Shown piece by piece: positions 7,257 to 15,732 of a DNA stretch of 64,000 nt. The translations under genes and the position numbers were made by a program. The notes under the pieces are model-generated. The model was not told the DNA's origin. It saw nothing but the letters and a program-made list of their open reading frames with translations, and made no database searches. Within the stretch, counting starts at the first letter, position 1, and each line of letters opens with the position of its first letter. The DNA is taken from positions 1 to 64,000 of the forward strand of contig PAAJ01000001.1 of the NCBI GenBank assembly GCA_002702575.1, given 5' to 3'. The DNA comes from Phycisphaerae bacterium (GTDB lineage Bacteria > Planctomycetota > Phycisphaerae > Phycisphaerales > SM1A02).

Positions 7257-9173
7257 ATGAATCGCCTTTTGGGAGTCGCCCTGCTTCTGACATTCATGCC
7301 AGCCGTCCACGCACATGCCCAGAACGCCCTTGGTGATGGCCATGCTCTGGATGGCAACCTCAATACTCGTGGAACGCGCAATTCCGGAGTCGGAACGACT
7401 CGGCCAGGTCAGATGAGCAAGGGCCTGACCGCGCCCAATCTGAGAGCTGGACTGGCAACGAATGCCGACTTCTCACAGCAGGCGATGGCGGATCCCGGTG
7501 CGTATTCCTATGCCGGTGGAGGGCTGGGAAACAATCCGTGGTACTGGCAGAGAGCCGGCACGCTGGAAGGTGAAGCCATGGGTGGCGGCTTTGATGGTGG
7601 GGGACTGGGTGGTGGTGTTTCCGCACGGTACTTCCAGGGTGACGGCAGCAACGATTCCCTTCGAACCGCTTACAGCCCGTTCTTCCGGAACAGCTTTGCC
7701 GATTCCGGGAAGCGTGTCGGATTCGGATCGGACCTTTCCGCGCTCAGTCAGCTCAACCGGATGAGCAATGACTACATTCCCGCAGGACAACCAGGCAATG
7801 TCCTTCAGTCCCGGGGGGCAACAACACCCTCCGATTATCGAGATCCCTGGGAATACACCATCGGTGGGCCAAGCCCATTCCTTCGTGATGTTCGTCGTGG
7901 CGAACTCCTGAGAAACGATCTCAGCAATCGTGAGCTTCGCACGGAACCAAGAGTCGTTGGCACCGGACTCTCGCCCGATCAGCAGATGATCCGCTACACG
8001 GCTTCGAACCTCCGTGGGCTGGGTGCCATTTTCCCTGGAGGCACACCGACGGATCTCGGCATGACCCAATTCGATCTCCTGAGAGCACAGGATGATGAAG
8101 AACAGGAACGAGGCAACCGAATCCGATTGGGCGCCGCCTACGAGACGCGATTCGAACCGGATCTCATGGTGAAGGATCGCATCACGAATCGATTGGAGAA
8201 GAATCGCATCGGACATTCCTCTCCCCAGATCGATTCGATGATGGAGAAGATGGCCCAGCGATACAAGGAACTCAATCCTTCGGGAACGGAAGATCTGGTC
8301 GGAAAATTCGAGCAGGACTATCGCAAGGTCCAGCGGGACATCGCGCAAATCCAGATCCAGCCCAGATTGGATCGAGAAATCTTGCTGGCAGAAGCCCTCG
8401 ACTCGGATGACGAGGAATCGATGGAAGCGGGCCCCGATCTTCCGTTGCCTGAAACACCGGATGATCGTCTGCCCGGAGAGGTCGATGAGACCGGCAAGCC
8501 TGCGGAAGAACGGGAACTCAATTACGACAATGTCGGCATCATTCTGAAGCATGGACAACGCGTCGATTCCCTGGCGACAGGAGATCAGAGCCGGTTCGAT
8601 GAGCTGATGAAGGCCGGTCAGTCGAAGCTCAAGGACGGCGAATACTTCTGGGCAGAAAAGCGATTCGGTCGGGCGCTTCGATTCACGCCTGGACATCCTC
8701 TTGCAACAGCGGGACTCGCCCACAGCCAGATGGGTGCCGGACTTCATCTGACAGCTGCGTTGACACTGAAAAGCCTGCTGGGCTTCCAGCCTGAAATGAT
8801 CGATGTCGTCTATGACCTCTCACTGCTTCCTGACAGGTCGGATCTCGAGAATACGATTCGTGAGATCAGTCAGCGAATCGATCGAGAGGAGGATCTCGAT
8901 GATTATGGATTCCTCTTGGCGTACATCGGGCACCAGTTGGATCAACCCGATCTGATTCGTCGTGGCCTCAATGCCATGAACCGAGCCAATCAGGATCTCG
9001 TCTTCACGGACCTCCTGACGCGGATCTGGCTGCCGGAAGTGGACGTGGATCTGTCGGTCATCGACCTGCTCGATGATGAACCCGTGGAGGAACCGGAAGA
9101 AGCATTGGACGAAGCACCGGAAGCCGGTGACGTCATCGAACTGGTCCCACTGATCGAACCGGAACAGTCCTAG
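7257..9173 (+). CDS. Secreted TPR-containing protein
   Basis: 638 residues. The start at 7257 is fixed by an AGGAGG ribosome-binding site at 7245-7250 and by the signal peptide that follows (hydrophobic core about residues 4-14, Ala-x-Ala-type end near residue 21). The first third is Gly/Asn-rich, the middle is charged and Glu-rich, and the region around residues 440-540 holds tetratricopeptide-like helices with the spacing of paired TPRs. The acidic C-terminus is probably disordered. It is likely a periplasmic or outer-membrane scaffold. Its TAG overlaps the stop codon of the convergent methyltransferase gene. Confidence 0.75.
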   Translation: MNRLLGVALLLTFMPAVHAHAQNALGDGHALDGNLNTRGTRNSGVGTTRPGQMSKGLTAPNLRAGLATNADFSQQAMADPGAYSYAGGGLGNNPWYWQRAGTLEGEAMGGGFDGGGLGGGVSARYFQGDGSNDSLRTAYSPFFRNSFADSGKRVGFGSDLSALSQLNRMSNDYIPAGQPGNVLQSRGATTPSDYRDPWEYTIGGPSPFLRDVRRGELLRNDLSNRELRTEPRVVGTGLSPDQQMIRYTASNLRGLGAIFPGGTPTDLGMTQFDLLRAQDDEEQERGNRIRLGAAYETRFEPDLMVKDRITNRLEKNRIGHSSPQIDSMMEKMAQRYKELNPSGTEDLVGKFEQDYRKVQRDIAQIQIQPRLDREILLAEALDSDDEESMEAGPDLPLPETPDDRLPGEVDETGKPAEERELNYDNVGIILKHGQRVDSLATGDQSRFDELMKAGQSKLKDGEYFWAEKRFGRALRFTPGHPLATAGLAHSQMGAGLHLTAALTLKSLLGFQPEMIDVVYDLSLLPDRSDLENTIREISQRIDREEDLDDYGFLLAYIGHQLDQPDLIRRGLNAMNRANQDLVFTDLLTRIWLPEVDVDLSVIDLLDDEPVEEPEEALDEAPEAGDVIELVPLIEPEQS

Positions 9174-10114
9174 GCCTTCGGCTGAATCCTGGCGACGAAC
9201 AAAGGCGGTCCTGTCGCTTCAGGGTCTGGTGGCATCTGGACATATCGCGTCAACTCGAGGTTCGCCTTGGCGGCGAGATCGACCATCGAGTCCTCGGGAA
9301 ATCCGAGATGCAGGTGCCCCATGGTGTCTCGGTAGGCCGTTCGGTCATGGCCCACCATGTCGAGCACCAGGATCGGGCCGGAAGTGATGCGACCAGCTTC
9401 CCTCAGAGCGTCTGCGGGATTTTCCATATGGTGCAGGACCAGTGACAGGATCGAGGCATCCATGCTGTTGTCCTCGAAGGGCAGATTGCAGATGTCGCCA
9501 CGGTGGACACCGATGTTCCCGATGGCTTCCAGACGTTTCCGGGTGGCCTCCAGCATGGCTTCTTCACGATCCACGGCCTCGACCCGCTTGAACCATCGCG
9601 CAAGTTCCGCTGCCGTCTGACCAGTGCCGCATCCCAGATCCGCGACCGTCCAGCTGGGTTCGAGAAGTCCCAGAAGGGGTCGGATGTTCAATAAATCACC
9701 GAAGAGCTTCTGCCTCAGTTCGGCCCATTCACTTCCGAGATCGCCGAAGAACTGCCTGGAGTCGATCCGACGCCTGGAGATCACTTCACGAACCCGATGA
9801 TCATCCTCCTTACAGACAGCCATGTCCGCCAGTGAACGGTCTGCAAGCTCCCAGAGTGTTGTGGCGGCGGCATCCAGGGAGATCGTCGCGAGCCGATACA
9901 TCGCAGCGGTGCCGACACTCCTGCGAACAATCCAGCCCGCGTCAAGCAGCCGCTTCAAGTGGCGAGACACGGTCGACTGGGGCAGCTGAAGGACGCTGGC
10001 CAGCTCGCCAACGCCCAGCTCATGTGAGTCAAGAACGCGAAGGATCCGCAGTCTTGCCAGATCATTGAGGGGTTCAATCCATTGCAGCAGCGGTGGCGCC
10101 GAAGCGGAACTCAT
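9170..10114 (-). CDS. ArsR-type HTH fused to SAM-dependent methyltransferase
   Basis: 314 residues. Residues 10-85 form an ArsR winged helix with the Gln-Ser-Thr-Val-Ser-Arg-His-Leu recognition helix. Residues about 140-290 form a class I methyltransferase with Val-Ala-Asp-Leu-Gly-Cys-Gly-Thr-Gly (motif I) and a Leu-Val-Leu-His-His-Met motif. This fusion is known in bacteria and is often annotated as a metalloregulator/methyltransferase. No metal-binding cysteine pair is obvious in the HTH. Its ATG overlaps the stop of the upstream TPR lipoprotein gene, so the two are translationally coupled. Substrate unknown. Confidence 0.88.
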   Translation of the reverse strand: MSSASAPPLLQWIEPLNDLARLRILRVLDSHELGVGELASVLQLPQSTVSRHLKRLLDAGWIVRRSVGTAAMYRLATISLDAAATTLWELADRSLADMAVCKEDDHRVREVISRRRIDSRQFFGDLGSEWAELRQKLFGDLLNIRPLLGLLEPSWTVADLGCGTGQTAAELARWFKRVEAVDREEAMLEATRKRLEAIGNIGVHRGDICNLPFEDNSMDASILSLVLHHMENPADALREAGRITSGPILVLDMVGHDRTAYRDTMGHLHLGFPEDSMVDLAAKANLELTRYVQMPPDPEATGPPLFVARIQPKA

Positions 10115-10794
10115 CCGCCCATCTCGACGGAGCCCAGCATGGTCGGCCCAGGGACTTCACCAAGTCCACGGATCATGGATTGGACCTGGGCGTTCTCCGG
10201 TTCAAGTGTCCAGGCAATCTTGAGAGACTGAAGTGCGCCATCGATATCGCCAAGCCGTTCCGAAAGCTCGGCTGCAATGATGTAGGGTTCCGCCGAATCG
10301 GAAACATCCAGGACAAGTGCTTCCTGGATCGCGAGGCGGGCCATGTCAGGATCATCGAGATCAAGGCTGTATCGCGCGAGAACCAGCCAGTCTTCGGACA
10401 ACTGCGTTGATTCTGCACGATCCACCAGGAAGCCGAACAACGCATCCCGGTCATCCTGGCGGTACATCGTCTCTGCGAGATTCAGGGCGATGTCTCGATC
10501 CTGTGGACGAAGCGTCTCGGCGATCGAGAGTGCCATTCTTGCCGTATCGAGATCGTTGTTCTTCAGAGCCGAGGTACCGAGCTTGTACTGATACTCCCAG
10601 TTGTCGGGAAAGCGGTCGACCAGTTCGGCATATTCCTGTTGTGAGAGCTGCCAGTTCTGTGCCCAGAAGTTGAAATGGGCCCGCTGAGCCAGTGATTCGG
10701 CCGGAACCCGGTTGCTGCAACCCGCCATGGAGGAACCCAGAGCCAGGGCACCCAGGAGGCCCAGGCATACGATCGTGCTGTTGATACGCTTCAT
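10111..10794 (-). CDS. TPR-repeat lipoprotein
   Basis: 227 residues. The N-terminal signal ends in a lipobox (Ser-Met-Ala-Gly-Cys, Cys about residue 26), so it is a predicted membrane-anchored lipoprotein. The rest is a series of helical pairs of TPR type, including Asn-Trp-Glu-Tyr-Gln-Tyr-Lys-Leu-Gly and several Ala-Leu-x-x-Asp units. The start at 10794 is preferred over in-frame ATGs at 10803 and 10806 because those lie inside the TATGAT promoter hexamer. It forms an operon with the ArsR-methyltransferase gene (ATGA overlap). It probably serves as an envelope scaffold. Confidence 0.8.
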   Translation of the reverse strand: MKRINSTIVCLGLLGALALGSSMAGCSNRVPAESLAQRAHFNFWAQNWQLSQQEYAELVDRFPDNWEYQYKLGTSALKNNDLDTARMALSIAETLRPQDRDIALNLAETMYRQDDRDALFGFLVDRAESTQLSEDWLVLARYSLDLDDPDMARLAIQEALVLDVSDSAEPYIIAAELSERLGDIDGALQSLKIAWTLEPENAQVQSMIRGLGEVPGPTMLGSVEMGG

Positions 10795-10801
10795 GGCATT
10801 C

Positions 10802-10807
10802 ATCATA
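10802..10807 (-). promoter_or_regulatory. Candidate -10 element of a leaderless promoter
   Basis: TATGAT on the minus strand ends 7 nt before the ATG at 10794. No Shine-Dalgarno fits between. Confidence 0.5.
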
Positions 10808-10864
10808 CGATGAGCAGAATGGATCAGCAGCCAAGATCCGAGACGAGTTGAGTTCCATGCCGTC

Positions 10865-11272
10865 ATGATCGGAACCGAGACTGTCCAACTTCGCCATGTG
10901 GAGCCGGGAGGCGATGCTCACATCGACTGGATGCTGTCCCATGACGAGCACAGCCTGCTGGTCACCATCAAGCTGAAAGATCGCCTGGAAGCGTTGGAAG
11001 CCGGTTCACGAATGACGGGGATCTTTCTGGGAGATCATCGAAGGCGATACCTGACCTACGAAGGCCCGCTCTCCGATGGGCGAGGCGAGGTTTCAAGAGT
11101 CGCATCCGGACGACTCCTGAGATGGGTGCGCAATGGGGACAACTGGTGGATCACTGTCCATTGGGACGACGGTCCTCTGCAGCATCTCCAAGTGACCATC
11201 GAAGCTGAATCAGCTTCCGGTGCCAGCTGTGAGATCACGGCCCATCAAGACTTGTCTGGAGCTGAAGGCTGA
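10865..11272 (+). CDS. Hypothetical protein
   Basis: 135 residues, no signal peptide or membrane segment. The alternation of hydrophobic and charged residues (Leu-Leu-Val-Thr-Ile-Lys-Leu, Trp-Trp-Ile-Thr-Val-His-Trp) suggests a small beta-rich fold. It is transcribed divergently from the TPR lipoprotein gene, with 70 bp between their starts, and its 3' end overlaps the convergent BFD-like gene by 28 bp. No family was recognised. Confidence 0.65.
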   Translation: MIGTETVQLRHVEPGGDAHIDWMLSHDEHSLLVTIKLKDRLEALEAGSRMTGIFLGDHRRRYLTYEGPLSDGRGEVSRVASGRLLRWVRNGDNWWITVHWDDGPLQHLQVTIEAESASGASCEITAHQDLSGAEG

Positions 11273-11529
11273 TCGCCTTCCTTCTTCTCGCGATATGCAG
11301 CGCGTCGTTTGGCATACGACTCGGGCGAAACCGCAAGATCCGGTTCCGCTCCCGCCTGAGCTTGCCGATGGAGCTTTTCCAGGAATGGGACACACCAGTG
11401 GCAACCCGTTCCCGCTCCCAGGCACTCGGAGAGTTGAGAGGGCACCTTGGGCTGCTCTCGCTTGATGAAGGCGCGAAGCTTCCTCAAGGAAACATGAAAA
11501 CAGAGACAGACATGATCATCAGGCTTCAT
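11245..11529 (-). CDS. BFD-like [2Fe-2S]-binding protein
   Basis: 94 residues. Cys8-x-Cys10 and Cys43-x2-Cys46, with Gly-Ala-Gly-Thr-Gly before the second pair, match the bacterioferritin-associated ferredoxin (BFD) fold, a helical [2Fe-2S] module. Stand-alone BFD proteins donate electrons to release iron from bacterioferritin, and related domains occur in redox enzymes. No bacterioferritin gene is in the window. The charged C-terminal 40 residues lie outside the domain. Its start overlaps the PilZ stop codon (TGATG), so the two are coupled. Confidence 0.8.
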   Translation of the reverse strand: MKPDDHVCLCFHVSLRKLRAFIKREQPKVPSQLSECLGAGTGCHWCVPFLEKLHRQAQAGAEPDLAVSPESYAKRRAAYREKKEGDQPSAPDKS

Positions 11530-12266
11530 CAGGCTGATCGCAGTCTTGCGGCCCGTCTGATCTCCGCACTGCGGACAAACTCGGAGAGTTCAGGAACCGT
11601 TTCCATGAGAACCACCCCCAGGATATGCCGCTCACTTCTGCCGTCTCGACGGGTGTTCATGATGCGTACGGGGCGATCCAGTAGACCGACAGGCTGCGGG
11701 AGATCTGCATCCAGCCAGAGGATGTCACCAGGCAGAATGCCGGGATTGTCTTCGCGACTTCTCAACTGAAGCCCCTCGACACTGATGTTGAGGATGTCCG
11801 CCAGCCAGTGCTTTCCGCTTTCAGGGTCTCGAAGTCGACCCGTCGGTGCCAGATCGAAGCCGACACTGACCCTGTGACTTCGGCGACGCTCGCCCCCCTC
11901 GAGACGACTGGGCAGACTCAATCTCAAGGTTGGGATGGGACGACTTCCACCACTGGGCAGCTGCCCGTGGCCGAGACATCTCACACGCCCTCGAAAGCGA
12001 CCGCCTCCACCCTGAAGCACGATTTCAATGGGCTCACCAGGGCGGATTCTCAGACCGGCATCCGGCCGGACCGCGACGAGCCCGGTGCGATCAACTGCCA
12101 GAAGAGTCGTCGGCACCGTTTCAGGGGTGCCATCATCCCGCCAGCGAACAAGCTGAATATCGCTCTTGAGGGCCTGCCTGAGGATTCTCAGCACAGCACC
12201 GCCTGGTGCAGGGGGCATGCCACGGCCTCCTCGGACGATCTGGTTCAACCATGTGGGCATGTTCAT
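11529..12266 (-). CDS. PilZ-domain protein (YcgR-like), predicted c-di-GMP binder
   Basis: 245 residues. The first 125 residues form a beta-rich domain like the YcgR N-terminal (PilZN) domain. Residues about 128-235 are a PilZ domain with Arg-Arg-Arg-Ser-His-Arg and Asn-Ile-Ser-Val-Glu-Gly, the two motifs (RxxxR and [D/N]xSxxG) that bind cyclic di-GMP. Both are intact, so binding is expected. No flagellar or pilus gene is in the window, so the output is unknown. It belongs to the long minus-strand gene run. Confidence 0.85.
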   Translation of the reverse strand: MNMPTWLNQIVRGGRGMPPAPGGAVLRILRQALKSDIQLVRWRDDGTPETVPTTLLAVDRTGLVAVRPDAGLRIRPGEPIEIVLQGGGGRFRGRVRCLGHGQLPSGGSRPIPTLRLSLPSRLEGGERRRSHRVSVGFDLAPTGRLRDPESGKHWLADILNISVEGLQLRSREDNPGILPGDILWLDADLPQPVGLLDRPVRIMNTRRDGRSERHILGVVLMETVPELSEFVRSAEIRRAARLRSA

Positions 12267-12305
12267 GCATCGGCTTCATGCCGGGGCGACCTGCAATGGG
12301 GGGCC

Positions 12306-12851
12306 TCAGAGCGTCTCAAGCACCATGGATGTATTGGTGTAGATGCAGATCTCAGCGGCCACCTGGAGAGAGGCCTGGCAGATGGCCGTCGCGTCCATGG
12401 AGGTGTTGGCCATCAGCGCTCTGGCGGCTGCCAGGGCCGGGGTTCCTCCGGAACCAATCGTACAGACGCCATCTTCGGGCTCGATGACATCGCCCTGGCC
12501 AGAAAGCATCAAGGTGGTGGATCGATCGGCCACGATCATCAGGGCTTCAAGCCTTCGCAATGCGCGGTCTGTTCGCCACTGTCGAGCCAGTTCGATGGAC
12601 GCTTTCAGAAGATTCGTCGGCGTGGCTTCCAGCGTGGCCTGAAATCGCTCCATGAGTGCAAAGCCGTCCGCAGCGCCGCCGGCGATGCCCGTCAGGACCC
12701 CGGCACCTTCGGCTCCGAGCCCATTGATGCGTCTGACCTTGACGGCATTGGACTTGGCAATGGTGTCACCAAGGGTCACTTGGCCATCACCGGCCATGGC
12801 CACGGCTCCGTCACGCCGAACTGAGATGATGGTCGTTGCCCTGAGATCCAT
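12306..12851 (-). CDS. hslV: HslV peptidase subunit of the HslUV protease
   Basis: Threonine peptidase, proteasome beta-like, forming the chamber of HslUV in the cytosol. The short propeptide Met-Asp-Leu-Arg-Ala precedes the catalytic Thr of TTIISVRR, and the Gly-Asp-Gly-Gln-Val-Thr-Leu-Gly and Lys-Val-Arg-Arg motifs are typical. 181 residues is normal. ATG at 12851 is chosen over the adjacent TTG. The ATPase gene hslU is not next to it, which is unusual because the two are normally an operon. The Ser/Thr kinase gene ends 9 bp upstream of this start. Confidence 0.95.
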   Translation of the reverse strand: MDLRATTIISVRRDGAVAMAGDGQVTLGDTIAKSNAVKVRRINGLGAEGAGVLTGIAGGAADGFALMERFQATLEATPTNLLKASIELARQWRTDRALRRLEALMIVADRSTTLMLSGQGDVIEPEDGVCTIGSGGTPALAAARALMANTSMDATAICQASLQVAAEICIYTNTSMVLETL

Positions 12852-12860
12852 CAAAGCATC

Positions 12861-13730
12861 CTAATGGACGGCTGGGCGGGAGGCAGCGGGGTCGTTGAGA
12901 ACCTGCTTGATCATCTCAAGCCGGTTGGCCACGATGTCCATGGACTCCGGACGATCGGCTGGATTCAACTGGATGCAGTCCATGATCTGCTGCGACAGAA
13001 GCGGATGGATTCGCGGATTCTGTTCGTGGGGTGGCTGAGGCAGACTGATTTCATGGTCCTGTCTCACGCTGGCTGCATCAGCGGCATCACCGGTGGATGG
13101 GGGCAGTGCGGTGGGCATGACCTCGCGTACAAGCACCCAGTACATCAAAGCACCCAGATTGTAGATGTCGGTCTTGGGCGTGATTTCGCCACGACGAGCC
13201 TGTTCAGGCGCGATGTATCCGGGTGTTCCCTGGATCCTCGGCTTCACGGTGCCGATCGCACACGCCTGGCCCAGATCGATGATCTTGATGCTCAGGTCGT
13301 CGAGAATCAGCACGTTCGTGGGCTTGATGTCCGCATGGACGAAACCCCGACCATGCATGTGCATCAGGCCCTGTGCAATCTGATGGAAGATGTCGACGAT
13401 GTCGGAATAGTTCTTTGGAATTCGCTGGTCGAAGGTGGCCGCATCGACGAGTTCCATGATCAATGACACGGAAGTCGTCTTCAGAAGCTTCCGTGAGCGG
13501 ATCAATCGCTCCGTACGACGAAGTGCCGGGTGGTCCAGCTTGGATCCGATGGCATATTCACTTTCCGTCTGTTCGATGAACCGATCATCCTTTTCGGTGA
13601 TTCTCAGGACATGCTTCAATGCCCAGACCTGCTTGGTCTTGCTGTCCTGGACGGCATAGATGCTGGATCGCGCACCGTCGCCCAGATGAGCGAGGATGTT
13701 GTACCGACTGATGGACTTGAGCTTGGTCAT
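12861..13730 (-). CDS. Serine/threonine protein kinase with His-Ala-Asp catalytic loop
   Basis: 289 residues, a bare Hanks-type kinase domain with no membrane segment. Lys39 (Ala-Leu-Lys-His) is the ATP-anchoring Lys. The catalytic loop reads His-Ala-Asp-Ile-Lys-Pro-Thr-Asn instead of HRDxKPxN. The metal-binding motif is Asp-Leu-Gly, and Gly-Thr-Pro-Gly-Tyr-Ile-Ala-Pro-Glu is the activation/P+1 segment. All catalytic residues are present, so activity is likely, but loss of the HRD arginine suggests it does not need activation-loop phosphorylation. It is directly upstream of hslV. The substrate is unknown. Confidence 0.88.
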   Translation of the reverse strand: MTKLKSISRYNILAHLGDGARSSIYAVQDSKTKQVWALKHVLRITEKDDRFIEQTESEYAIGSKLDHPALRRTERLIRSRKLLKTTSVSLIMELVDAATFDQRIPKNYSDIVDIFHQIAQGLMHMHGRGFVHADIKPTNVLILDDLSIKIIDLGQACAIGTVKPRIQGTPGYIAPEQARRGEITPKTDIYNLGALMYWVLVREVMPTALPPSTGDAADAASVRQDHEISLPQPPHEQNPRIHPLLSQQIMDCIQLNPADRPESMDIVANRLEMIKQVLNDPAASRPAVH

Positions 13731-13994
13731 GAAATACGTACAGCAGATCGATTAGTTGATCGCCATGTCAGGCTTTGAATCCGAAAGAAGCCGCCTCTGA
13801 GAAATGATGGCCTGAACAGCCGGATGGGTGGGACTTCTTCAATCTTGAGACTCGGCAGAATACTCCACCTGAGCCATCGCCTCAATTCAATTCATGTGCA
13901 GGAAATGCACACTGAAGCCGATTCAGACGCAAAAACAGGTGATTCCGTGCTTCACCGGTGAATTAGCCCGCTGGGCTGCTGATTTGAATGGGAA
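13731..13994. other. Intergenic spacer, 264 bp
   Basis: Lies upstream of the kinase gene and downstream of the PGRP-like gene. It has a lower GC content than its surroundings. Only a short inverted repeat (GTGCA/TGCAC) was seen. No gene, clear promoter or terminator was identified. Confidence 0.5.
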
Positions 13995-14690
13995 TCAGTC
14001 CGTGATGTTCAGAAGCTGTTCACGGAATTCAGCCACCGGGAAGTACCGCCCGGGGCTTGTCTGCCCTGGTGCGATTCCGGCGTGAAGCTGAACCCGCTCT
14101 GCTGGAATTCGCAGTTCCTGCTGAAGCCGCTGGACGAGACGAACCAGATGACGCATCTGGCGATCGCTGAAGGGGCGTCGCTGGCCGTTCCCGACCAGGC
14201 AGATTCCGATGGAATGGGCGTTGTGATGCCCCCCTGAATCACCGACCACGTGAGCACCGGGGAGCTGCTGATTCCAGCGATAGCCGACATGGACCTCGCC
14301 ATCTGCAAGACCATTGCCATTCCCGAGGAGAAAATGGTACCCAAGGCCCTGGTAACCCCAGCCGAGGTGCCGGCGGTGGACGGACTCAGCCGTTCCAAAG
14401 GGTTCGCCCAGATGGTGAATCACGATTCCCTGCCACCGATCACGATCAAGAGACTGCTCAAGTTTGAACAGCGGGTCATCAGCAGGACGTTCCTGCAGAT
14501 TGCCGAGATTGGTCAGCGGGAAACCGGTTGCTTCGCTCGGGGTACTCAGATCCAGAAGCAGAATGACCGCGGTCATGGCGGCAAAGAAGCTTCCCAGAAC
14601 GATCTGGGTCCGCCGTGAAATCGGGGCCTTCGAAGTGTCGCGTCCTTGCTCGGTCACGTCAGACAGGCATCCATTCCGGAATTGAGGCAC
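13995..14690 (-). CDS. PGRP/N-acetylmuramoyl-L-alanine amidase-like protein with altered zinc site
   Basis: 231 residues. An N-terminal membrane anchor (about residues 28-47) is followed by an Amidase_2/PGRP domain (about 85-225). Ile-Val-Ile-His-His (residues 89-93) holds the first zinc ligand and His203 the second. The third ligand, normally Asp or Cys in a [D/C]PG motif, is Ser212 (Thr-Ser-Pro-Gly). In animal PGRPs the same change abolishes amidase activity but keeps peptidoglycan binding. The start is GTG at 14690. A later in-frame GTG at 14657 is possible. It probably faces the periplasm. Confidence 0.8.
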   Translation of the reverse strand: MPQFRNGCLSDVTEQGRDTSKAPISRRTQIVLGSFFAAMTAVILLLDLSTPSEATGFPLTNLGNLQERPADDPLFKLEQSLDRDRWQGIVIHHLGEPFGTAESVHRRHLGWGYQGLGYHFLLGNGNGLADGEVHVGYRWNQQLPGAHVVGDSGGHHNAHSIGICLVGNGQRRPFSDRQMRHLVRLVQRLQQELRIPAERVQLHAGIAPGQTSPGRYFPVAEFREQLLNITD

Positions 14691-14850
14691 AACTGTGATT
14701 TGACAAGTAAACCACCCGAACTTTCTATCGGAGAATTACCCCCGATGTACTTAAGCAAACCCCGCTGAGAAAGGTGTTTCCAGCAATTTCACTATCGGAC
14801 CTCCGGAATCATCCTTCAAAATGAACCGGCCCGTCCTCCATCCCAACCGA

Positions 14851-15054
14851 TCAATCATTCATCAGCCTCTGCCTCAATGCCGGTTGCGGTGTCCCGAATG
14901 CATCCGTCGTCTCGGTCGGCTGTTCGCCATCACGAGCGGAATCATGGGCAGCAAACTGGTTTCGGGGCAGCTTGTCATCAAAGAGAGGCCGGTAACAGCC
15001 AGCCAGAGGTGACAAAAGCCCGAATACGGCAATGAAGAGCTTCAACCTTCGCAT
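14851..15054 (-). CDS. Small lipoprotein
   Basis: 67 residues. The signal peptide ends in Ser-Pro-Leu-Ala-Gly-Cys, a good lipobox with Cys at residue 20. The mature part is only 47 polar residues with no recognisable domain. TACCAT ends 6 nt before its ATG, fitting the leaderless promoters seen elsewhere in the window. It follows the coiled-coil lipoprotein gene by 36 bp. Function unknown. Confidence 0.6.
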   Translation of the reverse strand: MRRLKLFIAVFGLLSPLAGCYRPLFDDKLPRNQFAAHDSARDGEQPTETTDAFGTPQPALRQRLMND

Positions 15055-15060
15055 GGGCTC

Positions 15061-15066
15061 ATGGTA
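15061..15066 (-). promoter_or_regulatory. Candidate -10 element of a leaderless promoter
   Basis: TACCAT on the minus strand ends 6 nt before the ATG at 15054 of the small lipoprotein gene. Confidence 0.45.
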
Positions 15067-15090
15067 CCCCGGTCTGCCCGGGAGGAGAAC

Positions 15091-15732
15091 TCAGCGAATG
15101 TCCACCTTGTCTCCACAGATCAGTCGCTCACCAGTTCTCAAGTCGTCGTAGAAGATGTCGACGTCGAGGAACCTGGTGTCATCTGGAATCTTGCGAGCAT
15201 CGAGTGGCACTGAAATCAACCAGGTCGGGCCACCGAAGACACCACCTCGCCAGGCATCCCGGACCTCCTCGGGAGTGAGTTCCTCGCTGTAGAGTTCAAG
15301 GGGTGGCTGGCCCTCTGAAATCAAAGTGACCTGGATTCGGATGGTGCCGGCCAGCTGAACTGGACGATTTCGTCCATCGACTGCACTGAGATGGACCTCA
15401 AGAGGTCGGTTTCCAGAGTCATCCGCATCCTGTCTTCGACCACTGGTCGAATCGATCCGGAGCCGGGTCACCACAGGGATCGATGGATGGCCAGACTGAG
15501 CCGGCTCGATCGAGGGCGTTTGAGTCGCCTTCAATTGAATCTCGAGCTCCTCGATCTGAAGCGATTGTGACCGCACGTCTTCCTCGAGCTCGTGAATTCG
15601 ATCTCGAAGACCGGCATTCACAGCTCGGCTTCGGTCACTGCACCCGAAGACGGCGGTGGCCGCAATCACCAAAGCTGCCACGCTCAGAAAACGTGATCCT
15701 GTGGATCCTCGAAGAGATCCGAAGAGACTCAT
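15091..15732 (-). CDS. Lipoprotein with N-terminal coiled coil
   Basis: 213 residues. The start at 15732 is set by the ATGA overlap with the clpP stop codon. The signal ends in Ala-Val-Phe-Gly-Cys (lipobox). Residues about 38-68 are a heptad-like coiled coil rich in Glu, Leu and Ile. The rest is a beta-rich domain of about 130 residues with no recognised family. It is translationally coupled to the upstream clpP gene, which suggests an operon but not necessarily a shared function. Confidence 0.75.
   Translation of the reverse strand: MSLFGSLRGSTGSRFLSVAALVIAATAVFGCSDRSRAVNAGLRDRIHELEEDVRSQSLQIEELEIQLKATQTPSIEPAQSGHPSIPVVTRLRIDSTSGRRQDADDSGNRPLEVHLSAVDGRNRPVQLAGTIRIQVTLISEGQPPLELYSEELTPEEVRDAWRGGVFGGPTWLISVPLDARKIPDDTRFLDVDIFYDDLRTGERLICGDKVDIR

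Noticed and set aside
7473-8747. Long minus-strand open frame of 424 codons
   Set aside because: It lies fully antisense to the TPR protein gene, which has a signal peptide and AGGAGG site. The antisense translation has no domain and low-complexity features of a shadow frame.
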